Of a stretch of DNA of 37,696 bases, positions 17,984 through 26,308 are shown one piece after another; positions within the stretch are counted from its first letter, which is position 1; each line of letters starts with the position of its first letter. This stretch comes from Oscillospiraceae bacterium (GTDB taxonomy: Bacteria > Bacillota > Clostridia > Oscillospirales > Oscillospiraceae). A model generated the notes under the pieces. The model saw nothing but the letters and a program-made list of their open reading frames with translations, was not told the origin of the DNA and did no database searches. Where the stretch lies: positions 1 through 37,696 of the forward strand of contig JAISLB010000056.1 in the NCBI GenBank assembly GCA_031260685.1. Reading direction: 5' to 3'. The position numbers and the translations under genes are program-made.

Positions 17984-18430
17984 ATGCAGCAGCAAAATTT
18001 ATCGGCAGCTAACGAAGCCTACCGCCGTCAGAAGATTCTTACGGCGAGTCCCATTGAGCTTATCGTGCTGCTTTACGACGGCTTACATAAGGACATAGCA
18101 ATCGCGCAGTTGTCAATTGAGAAAAAACAGAACGAGATGGCTCATAAGAAGCTGATTAACGCGCAGGCTATCGTCAATGAGCTGATTAACTCGCTGAATC
18201 TTGATTACGAAATCGCGCAGGAATTGCTGCCGCTGTACGAGTTTTTGCATCGTTCGCTGATTGAAGCCAATTCAAGCAAGGACGCGAAAGTCTTGACCGA
18301 TTTGCTTGAAATCGTTGACGATTTGCGCGCGACTTGGGTTGATGTAGCCGAAAGTACGAGAAAGCCGATACCGCTGTCCGAATTGCGGAAGGCGGGGGAA
18401 AGCTCTCTTTCAGCTTTTCGCGCGGCTTGA
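17984..18430 (+). CDS. fliS: Flagellar export chaperone FliS
   Basis: NEAYRRQKILTASPIELIVLLYDGLHKDIAIAQ; directly downstream of fliD; start re-assigned to MQQQNLS (17984). Confidence 0.95.
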   Translation: MQQQNLSAANEAYRRQKILTASPIELIVLLYDGLHKDIAIAQLSIEKKQNEMAHKKLINAQAIVNELINSLNLDYEIAQELLPLYEFLHRSLIEANSSKDAKVLTDLLEIVDDLRATWVDVAESTRKPIPLSELRKAGESSLSAFRAA

Positions 18431-18440
18431 GGAACGATAA

Positions 18441-18782
18441 ATGACCGAACAACTGGCGCAGAGAATCCTCAGCCTTACGGTAGAACAGGGAAAATACGCC
18501 GAAGCCGGCGACTCCGAAGGTTTGAACGATTCGCTCGATAAACGCAAACAGCTCTTGGACGAGTTGCTGGAAGCGGGAGAACTGAACGAAGCCGCTAAAA
18601 CGCTGCTGCGAAAAGCGGAGGCGTTGAACGTTCCGCTGATGTCAAAAACTCAGAACCAGCTGAAATCACTTCGCGTCGAATACGCTAAGGCTAAACGCGG
18701 TTTGGAAAAAGTTGGCAGATATGAGGCAACGTACAGCGCGGTGGAAACAGAATTCAGCCGTAATCTGGACATTGAGGGATAA
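18441..18782 (+). CDS. FliT-like flagellar chaperone / hypothetical coiled-coil protein
   Basis: 113 aa helical protein directly after fliS, the usual fliT position; sequence similarity not certain. Confidence 0.6.
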   Translation: MTEQLAQRILSLTVEQGKYAEAGDSEGLNDSLDKRKQLLDELLEAGELNEAAKTLLRKAEALNVPLMSKTQNQLKSLRVEYAKAKRGLEKVGRYEATYSAVETEFSRNLDIEG

Positions 18783-18787
18783 TGGGC

Positions 18788-18919
18788 AGTGAATAGTGAA
18801 TAGTGAATAGTGAATAGTGAACAGTGAACAGTGAACAGTGAACAGTGAACAGTGAATAGTGAGAACGCCGCGAAACTTCGGGCTTATTATTCACTATTCA
18901 CTATTCATTATTCATTAAG
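18788..18919. repeat. Heptad-repeat palindromic element R5
   Basis: (AGTGAAT)x4 (AGTGAAC)x5 AGTGAAT AGTGAGA, core acgccgcgaaacttcgggc, right arm TTATTATTC ACTATTC ACTATTC ATTATTC ATTAAG. Confidence 0.93.
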
Positions 18920-18936
18920 TATTGCGTGGGGATAAA

Positions 18937-20196
18937 ATGGCGAAACTTCTATACCACAAGACCGGGCGGCTCCTCTTTACTAAGGAAATGAAGCGGGAGT
19001 ATACTTTGCTGCTTCCTAATATGCTTCCGTTCCACGGACGTTTGATGCAGCGCTGCTTTGAGCTTCACGGTTATAAGTGTATAACGCTTGAAACTAATCA
19101 CCGGGGGATTGCCGAGCTTGGGTTGAAATACGTCCATAACGATACCTGTTACCCGGCGCTGCTGGTTATCGGGCAGTTTATTGACGCGCTAAACAGCGGC
19201 TTGTACGATGTTAATAAAACCGCGCTGATGATTACGCAGACGGGCGGCGGCTGCCGTGCGAGTAACTACATACATCTCCTGCGGAGAGCGCTGAAGCGTG
19301 CGGGTTTCCCGCAGATTCCCGTAGTTTCGCTGAATCTATCGGGACTTGAAAGTAACCCCGGTTTCGGACTGACTTTGCCGCTTATCCGCCAGCTTATCTG
19401 CGCTATAATGTACGGCGATGTACTTATGATGCTCGGTAACAAGTGCCGCCCCTACGAGCTTACTCCCGGAGCTGCGGACGCTTTACTCGCGAAATGGGAG
19501 GAGCGTTTGGTCGAAGAATTCAAAACCTCCGGCAAGCTCAATTTCAAGACTATGGCGCAAAATTTCCGCGCTGCCGCTAAGGACTTTGCCGCGCTTCCGC
19601 GCTCTAACGCGAAAAAAGTCAAGGTCGGCGTAGTAGGCGAAATTTACGTCAAATTTTCGCCGCTCGGTAACAATAACCTCGAAGATTTTCTCCGCAGCAC
19701 GGGCGCGGAGGTCGTAGTACCGGGGCTTGCGGACTTTTTGATATTCAAAATCGACAACCGCGTGGTGGACACCGGGCTGTACGGCGGGAATCCGTTCAAA
19801 CCGTTGGTCGCGGGTTTTCTCAAAAACTACTTCGTAAAGTGTCAGCGCGCTATGCTCTCGGCGGTTAGAGAAGCGGGGTTCGAAGCTCCCGCGGAGTTTG
19901 CGGAGATTAAAGAACTCGCGATGAAATATCTCGGCGAGGGAAACAAAATGGGCGAGGGCTGGCTTCTGACCGGAGAAATGCTCGAACTTATCCACAGCGG
20001 TGTTAACAATATCGTCTGCGCCCAGCCTTTCGGCTGTCTCCCAAATCACGTCGTCGGAAAAGGTATGATTCGCGCCCTTAAAACTGACTATCCGCAATCA
20101 AACATAGTAAGCGTAGACTACGACCCGGGAGCGACAAAAATTAACCAAGAAAACCGAATACGCCTGATGATGTCTAATACAGTGAATAGTGAATAG
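18937..20196 (+). CDS. 2-hydroxyacyl-CoA dehydratase activator-related protein (COG3581/DUF2229-like region), standalone
   Basis: Cys motifs NDTCYPALL, QTGGGCRASNY, GNKCRPYE and C-term VSVDYDPGATKINQENRI as in large acyl-CoA dehydratase activase-related proteins; lacks the BadF/BadG ATPase domains. Start re-assigned to MAKLLYH. Confidence 0.78.
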   Translation: MAKLLYHKTGRLLFTKEMKREYTLLLPNMLPFHGRLMQRCFELHGYKCITLETNHRGIAELGLKYVHNDTCYPALLVIGQFIDALNSGLYDVNKTALMITQTGGGCRASNYIHLLRRALKRAGFPQIPVVSLNLSGLESNPGFGLTLPLIRQLICAIMYGDVLMMLGNKCRPYELTPGAADALLAKWEERLVEEFKTSGKLNFKTMAQNFRAAAKDFAALPRSNAKKVKVGVVGEIYVKFSPLGNNNLEDFLRSTGAEVVVPGLADFLIFKIDNRVVDTGLYGGNPFKPLVAGFLKNYFVKCQRAMLSAVREAGFEAPAEFAEIKELAMKYLGEGNKMGEGWLLTGEMLELIHSGVNNIVCAQPFGCLPNHVVGKGMIRALKTDYPQSNIVSVDYDPGATKINQENRIRLMMSNTVNSE

Positions 20197-20298
20197 TGAA
20201 TAGTGAACAGTGACGGGGGTTTAGACGCTTTTCGACGTCTAAACCCCCGTTTCTCGTCCCGCGCCGTGCGCGAGACTGTTCACTGTTCACTGTTAACT
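20179..20298. repeat. Heptad-repeat palindromic element R6 between convergent genes
   Basis: (AGTGAAT)x3 AGTGAAC, core with perfect hairpin ACGGGGGTTTAGACG-cttttcga-CGTCTAAACCCCCGT, right arm (ACTGTTC)x2 ACTGTTA. Confidence 0.93.
20212..20252. terminator. Candidate bidirectional terminator hairpin in the core of R6
   Basis: 15-bp perfect stem ACGGGGGTTTAGACG / CGTCTAAACCCCCGT between convergent genes; U-tract weak. Confidence 0.55.
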
Positions 20299-21311
20299 GG
20301 TAAAGCCGCGTATGCGTTTAGATCCCACGTTGCCGTGTTGCCCGCTTGGAACTCGTAGTATGCTTGGCAGCCTATCATCGCGGCGTTATCGGCGCAGAGA
20401 GATAGCGGCGGCATAACAAGGCGCAGTCCGCGGGTTTCGCAGCCCTCCTGTAAGCGTGAGCGGATTGTCGAGTTTGCGGCTACTCCGCCCGCTACCGCGA
20501 TTGTCCCGTAACCGAAGCGTTCGGCGGCGGTAAAAAGCCGCGGGAGCAGCGCGTCGCTGATAGCGTTCGTAAGAGCCTGAGCAAGCGCGGCTTTGTCGTA
20601 GTCCTCGCCCTTTTGCTCAAAGTTGTGAACGAGGTTGACTACGGTGGTTTTGACCCCGGAGAACGAAAAATCGAACTCTTTGCCGTCAACGTTGGCAATG
20701 GGAAGTTTGAACTCGGCAAGACGCTCCGGCGAAATTGTCCCTCCGGAGCTTGCGAGTTTGTCAATCGCGGGACCTCCCGGATATCCGAGCCCCATAATCC
20801 TCGCGGCTTTGTCGAAACATTCTCCGGCTGCGTCGTCGCGTGTTGTGCCGATAATCTCAAACTCCGTATAGCTCTTGACCGCGGTAATGAGCGAGTGACC
20901 TCCGGACACAACAAGACAGAGGAACGGCGGCTCAAGCTCCGGTTCCGCGATATAGTTTGCGGCAATATGACCGCGAATGTGGTGAACGGGAATAAGCGGA
21001 AGCTTCAAGCCGAAAGCCAGCGCTTTCGCGAAGTTTACCCCGACGAGCAGCGCGCCTATAAGCCCCGGAGCGTTGGTAACGGCTATCGCGTCCAAATCGT
21101 GCTTTGTAAGCCCCGATTTTTTGAGCGCACTGACCGTGAGTTCACGTATAACCTCGATGTGTTTGCGTGAGGCAATCTCCGGAACTACTCCGCCGTATTT
21201 CGCGTGGAAGCCGACCTGCGAAAAAATTTCGTCGCAAAGCACCTCTCGGCCGCAGCGAGTTATCGCGGCAGCCGTTTCGTCACAGCTTGATTCGATTGAA
21301 AGAATATTCAT
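20280..21311 (-). CDS. tsaD: tRNA N6-adenosine threonylcarbamoyltransferase
   Basis: MNILSIESSCDETAAAI, PLIPVHHIRGHIAANY, LCLVVSGGHSLI, VAGGVAANSTIRSRL, PPLSLCADNAAMIG. Confidence 0.97.
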   Translation of the reverse strand: MNILSIESSCDETAAAITRCGREVLCDEIFSQVGFHAKYGGVVPEIASRKHIEVIRELTVSALKKSGLTKHDLDAIAVTNAPGLIGALLVGVNFAKALAFGLKLPLIPVHHIRGHIAANYIAEPELEPPFLCLVVSGGHSLITAVKSYTEFEIIGTTRDDAAGECFDKAARIMGLGYPGGPAIDKLASSGGTISPERLAEFKLPIANVDGKEFDFSFSGVKTTVVNLVHNFEQKGEDYDKAALAQALTNAISDALLPRLFTAAERFGYGTIAVAGGVAANSTIRSRLQEGCETRGLRLVMPPLSLCADNAAMIGCQAYYEFQAGNTATWDLNAYAALPVNSEQ

Positions 21312-21323
21312 AGTTACCGTAGC

Positions 21324-21548
21324 TTAAAGGTCGTCGAAATCGCCTAAATCGTCAAAATCGGCGAAGTCTTTCGTACTGCACTTATCCGAGCATTTGCAGA
21401 AAGTTCTCTTGATGTCCGGCACAGCTTTGCTGATTTTATCCCAGAAAACGATAATCAGCGAAACGACCGTAAGGATAGCGAGGATAGTGGAAATAATGTT
21501 CAGCACAGCCAGAATTCCGTCCAGCGCGCTTGTTTTCTTCTCTTGCAT
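21324..21548 (-). CDS. Small single-TM protein with CxCxxxC motif and acidic DF/DDL tail
   Basis: Start at MQEKKTSALDG (ATG 21548) with GGAGG upstream; 74 aa; IISTILAILTVVSLIIVFW TM; tail CKCSDKCSTKDFADFDDLGDFDDL. Confidence 0.7.
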   Translation of the reverse strand: MQEKKTSALDGILAVLNIISTILAILTVVSLIIVFWDKISKAVPDIKRTFCKCSDKCSTKDFADFDDLGDFDDL

Positions 21549-21588
21549 AATTGAGTAACCTCCATAGTTTGTTATCATTGATATATAC

Positions 21589-21617
21589 ATTCTACACTAT
21601 ATGCGCGGATATTGCAA
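21589..21617 (-). promoter_or_regulatory. Sigma-A type promoter upstream of the small protein/tsaD
   Basis: Minus strand TTGCAA-N17-TAGAAT. Confidence 0.5.
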
Positions 21618-21646
21618 GCGCATTTTGTCAGATAAGCGTATCAACG

Positions 21647-22303
21647 TTACAGTAACATTGCCCGCAATTCAGCGGAGTTAGCGGCGAAAGCGTCCGCACC
21701 GGCGCTTCTTAGTTCTTCTTCCGAGCCGTAGCCGTAGAGTACCGCGATACAGGCTACTCCGTTAGAGTGTGCGCCCTCGACATCGTAGAATCTGTCGCCT
21801 ATCATAAGCGCGTTTTCCGGGGTAATGCCGTAAACGTTGTCGAGGGCGTACTTAATAACCTGCGATTTTTCTCCGCGTCCGCCCGCGAGTTCATCGCCGG
21901 AGACAAAGGAGAATACGTCAAGAAAGCCGAAATGCTCGAGAATCTGTTTAGAGTAAATCAGCGGCTTCGAGCTTGCGATGACAAGCGTTTTACCGGCGGC
22001 TTTCAGGTCGCGCAGAAGCTCCGGAATCCCCGGGAAAGGTTCCGCGTCGAAGATGCCGTTACTCTCGTAGTAGCTGCGCATAGAAGTTACCGCGAGCTTT
22101 ACCGCGCCCTCGTCAAAGCCGTAGACGTCGCGGAATGATACGGCTACGGGCGCGCCCATAAGCTGCCGCAATTCTTCCGCGTCGTTAACCATAATTCCGA
22201 AAGATTTCAGCGCGAACTGAAAGGATTTCGCAAGCCCCATAAGGGAGTCGCTGACTGTGCCGTCCATATCGAATAGGATATACTGCTTGTTTTGGAAATT
22301 CAC
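21647..22303 (-). CDS. HAD-superfamily hydrolase (phosphoglycolate phosphatase-like)
   Basis: YILFDMDGTVSDSL, VIASSKPLIYSKQILEHFG, NALMIGDRFYDVEGA; GTG start at 22303 with AAGGAG SD, overlapping the upstream stop. Confidence 0.88.
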   Translation of the reverse strand: MNFQNKQYILFDMDGTVSDSLMGLAKSFQFALKSFGIMVNDAEELRQLMGAPVAVSFRDVYGFDEGAVKLAVTSMRSYYESNGIFDAEPFPGIPELLRDLKAAGKTLVIASSKPLIYSKQILEHFGFLDVFSFVSGDELAGGRGEKSQVIKYALDNVYGITPENALMIGDRFYDVEGAHSNGVACIAVLYGYGSEEELRSAGADAFAANSAELRAMLL

Positions 22304-23112
22304 TTTTTGTTTTTCTCCTTGGCTTTGCCTTCTTTGCCGCCTACAGCCAGAGTGTAACCGAGACCTACGCAAACTCCGCCGCCGAGTATGTTGCCGAGAG
22401 TTACCGGGAGCAGATTATTCAGGAGGAAGTTGCCCCAAGTGAGTCCCTCAGCCGTAAGTCCGTACTCTTTGAGCGCGAAAAGTCCCGCAGGTAGGTAGTA
22501 CATATTCGCTACGCTATGTTCGTAACCCGATACGACGAACATCATAATCGGGAAGAACAAGCCCATAAGCTTCCCGGGAGCGGTGCTTGCGCCCGAAGCT
22601 ATCCAGACCGCGATACAAACGAGGAAGTTGCAGAGGATTCCACGTATGAACGCGTCTCCGAACGCCAGATTCGCTTTACCCGCGGCGACTGAAACCGCGT
22701 TTGCGGCGAGTTCGCCTCCGAACAGCGAAAAGGTGTGTCCGTAAACCGCAAGCGCGGCGATAAGCACCGAACCGATGAAGTTGCCTATGTAGACGATAAT
22801 CCAGTTTTTGAGCATCCCCGCGACGGTGGCTTTTTTGTGAACGAGTGAGATGAGAATCAGCGTGTTACCGGTAAAAAGTTCGCTCCCCGCGAGGATTACC
22901 ATCGCGAGACCTCCGGGGAACACTACCGCGTTAATGAGCTTAGCGTAGGAAGTGCTGCCGAGTGAAACTCCCGCGGTGGTGGCGGCTACACCGGCGAGTG
23001 CGATGAATATTCCCGCGAAGAGCGCGAGGACAAAGAGTTTGCCGGGTTTGTTCTTGGTTTTTGCGGTGCCGGTATCGACCCATTTGCTGAGGATTTCCGC
23101 AGATGTTAACAT
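22300..23112 (-). CDS. Formate/nitrite transporter (FocA/NirC, FNT family)
   Basis: GSELFTGNTLILISLV, AFIRGILCNFLVCIAVWIA, FPIMMFVVSGYEHSVANMYYLP, NLLPVTLGNILGGGVCVGLGY; start MLTSAEIL (23112). Confidence 0.93.
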   Translation of the reverse strand: MLTSAEILSKWVDTGTAKTKNKPGKLFVLALFAGIFIALAGVAATTAGVSLGSTSYAKLINAVVFPGGLAMVILAGSELFTGNTLILISLVHKKATVAGMLKNWIIVYIGNFIGSVLIAALAVYGHTFSLFGGELAANAVSVAAGKANLAFGDAFIRGILCNFLVCIAVWIASGASTAPGKLMGLFFPIMMFVVSGYEHSVANMYYLPAGLFALKEYGLTAEGLTWGNFLLNNLLPVTLGNILGGGVCVGLGYTLAVGGKEGKAKEKNKK

Positions 23113-23181
23113 AAGGACCTCCAAAGTGTAGATAACAGTTCGGAGTTAGCCGGCTGTTATCCCGAATGTGTGATATATGGT

Positions 23182-23211
23182 ATTATATCCTATTACCGGT
23201 AGTTTTGTCAA
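23182..23211 (-). promoter_or_regulatory. Sigma-A type promoter of the FNT-HAD operon
   Basis: Minus strand TTGACA (23206-23211)-N18-TATAAT (23182-23187). Confidence 0.7.
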
Positions 23212-23246
23212 GTGGCAATAACGCGCTTGATGATTGCTATATGACC

Positions 23247-23275
23247 TTGACAAGGGCGGGTAAATGTGTTATAAT
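23247..23275 (+). promoter_or_regulatory. Sigma-A type promoter of guaB
   Basis: TTGACA (23247-23252)-N17-TATAAT (23270-23275). Confidence 0.82.
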
Positions 23276-23277
23276 AG

Positions 23278-24792
<1,515 letters not shown>

Positions 24793-24795
24793 CAA

Positions 24796-24880
24796 GCAAT
24801 GAATAGTGAATAGTGAATAATGAATAACGAGAACGCACGAAACCTATTATTCACTATTCATTATTACCTATTCATTGCAG
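24796..24880. repeat. Heptad-repeat palindromic element R7
   Basis: GCAATGAATAGTGAATAGTGAATAATGAATAACGAG ... CCTATTATTCACTATTCATTATTACCTATTCATTGC; ends form an inverted repeat GCAATGAATAG / CTATTCATTGC. Confidence 0.9.
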
Positions 24881-24893
24881 TAAAGAGGTGTTT

Positions 24894-25592
24894 ATGGCTG
24901 CAAATACGAAACGTGCTCTCGTGGTAGAGGACGAAGCGAATATCGCGGAGCTGATAACGTTATACCTTGAGAAAGACGGCTTTGACGTTCGTACCGCTTC
25001 GGACGGTTTGGAAGGTCTCAAAGCCGTTGACGACTTTAATCCGACGATTATACTTCTTGATATAATGCTGCCCAAAATGGACGGCGTATCACTGCTGAAG
25101 CGGCTTCGCGAGGAACGGATTATGACGCCCGTAATCTTTCTTACCGCAAAGGGCGAACAATACGACAAAGTCAGTGGCTTGGACCTCGGAGCCGACGACT
25201 ACGTGACGAAACCTTTTCAGCCGAAAGAGCTCGTAGCCCGTATTCACGCAGTACTCCGCAGAGCCGAGGGAAGCGTTCCCGCGAAAGAACGTAAGCTCGA
25301 TTTCGACAAGCTCACAATCAATATGGACACCTACGAGCTTATTATCAACGGACAAAAAGTGGACGCTCCGCCGAAAGAAATGGAGCTGCTGTTCCATTTG
25401 GCGGCTTCCCCGAATAGAGTTTTTACGCGCAATCAGCTGCTGGACGAGGTTTGGGGCTTCGACTATTTCGGAGACAGCCGCACAGTTGACGTACACATTA
25501 AGCGGCTCCGCGAAAAGCTCGAGGGCGTGAGCAACAGCTGGGCGGTGAAAACGGTCTGGGGCGTAGGCTATAAATTTGAGACAACAGGTTGA
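24894..25592 (+). CDS. OmpR/PhoB-family two-component response regulator (orphan)
   Basis: Receiver RALVVEDEANIAELI...LLDIMLPKMDG...ADDYVTKPFQPKEL and winged-helix NQLLDEVWGFDYFGDSRTVDVHIKRLREKLE; no kinase adjacent. Confidence 0.95.
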   Translation: MAANTKRALVVEDEANIAELITLYLEKDGFDVRTASDGLEGLKAVDDFNPTIILLDIMLPKMDGVSLLKRLREERIMTPVIFLTAKGEQYDKVSGLDLGADDYVTKPFQPKELVARIHAVLRRAEGSVPAKERKLDFDKLTINMDTYELIINGQKVDAPPKEMELLFHLAASPNRVFTRNQLLDEVWGFDYFGDSRTVDVHIKRLREKLEGVSNSWAVKTVWGVGYKFETTG

Positions 25593-25613
25593 GCGCGGGA
25601 GAGAGGTCAAACT

Positions 25614-25889
25614 ATGGAAGTAGCGAGAATCACAAGCGGAGGTCAGGTCACTGTACCAATTGGAATCCGCGATAAACTGGGGTTGAGCGGCGGCGGCAAG
25701 ATAGTCTTTTGGGAGGACGCGGGCAGAATCGTAGTCGCAAATGCCGCAAAAAGCGTGTTTGACGATATGCGGACAGCCTTTGCGGGAGAAGCCGAACGCC
25801 TCGGACTGAAAGACGAACAGGACGTTGCCGCTTTGGTAGACGAAGTGCGTGAGGAAATGTGGAACGAATGTTATGCGTATAATGCTTGA
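25614..25889 (+). CDS. AbrB/MazE/SpoVT-type antitoxin
   Basis: 91 aa; MEVARITSGGQVTVPIGIRDKLGLSGGGKIVFWEDAGRIVV; overlaps the PIN gene. Confidence 0.85.
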   Translation: MEVARITSGGQVTVPIGIRDKLGLSGGGKIVFWEDAGRIVVANAAKSVFDDMRTAFAGEAERLGLKDEQDVAALVDEVREEMWNECYAYNA

Positions 25890-26274
25890 TACAAACGTGA
25901 TTATTTCTGCTTTTGTGCTGTCGTCGCAGCCGCTGACTAAGATGATAGATGTAATATCCGAAAACCATACTATAGTCCTCTCAACGTATGTTATAGCCGA
26001 GTTAAAGCGGGTTGTGAGAGAAAAGTTTCCCGATAAGTACAGTCTGGTTGAGAACTTTTTGCAAAGGCTTGATTTTGAGCTTGTTTATACTCCTGAGGTA
26101 ATTGATAAATCGAAGTTTCCGGAAATCCGGGACAAAAAGGATTTACCGATTCTGGTTTCCGCGATTATTGAAAATGTCGATATTCTTATCAGCGGGGATA
26201 AAGACTTTATCGCTGTGAATGTCGAACGCCCTGAAATACTTACGTCAAAGAGCTTTGTTGATAAATATTGCTGA
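25873..26274 (+). CDS. PIN-domain toxin (putative ribonuclease, COG1569-like)
   Basis: MRIMLDTNVIISAFVLSSQPL...VIAELKRVVREKFP...KDLPILVSAIIENVDILISGDKDF; conserved acidic residues present. Confidence 0.88.
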   Translation: MRIMLDTNVIISAFVLSSQPLTKMIDVISENHTIVLSTYVIAELKRVVREKFPDKYSLVENFLQRLDFELVYTPEVIDKSKFPEIRDKKDLPILVSAIIENVDILISGDKDFIAVNVERPEILTSKSFVDKYC

Positions 26275-26308
26275 AAAGCTGCTAATCTTATTTACCGGGA
26301 GAATAACA

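Noticed and set aside
18788-20298. Insertion sequence or transposon carrying the CoA-dehydratase-like gene between two heptad elements (R5 and R6)
   Set aside because: Elements flank many unrelated genes in the window, and there is no transposase or target-site duplication evident.
26219-26308. N-terminal extension of ValS
   Set aside because: Overlaps the PIN gene out of frame; MRELPKQYDP at 26309 is the canonical ValS start with an SD-like GGGAG upstream.
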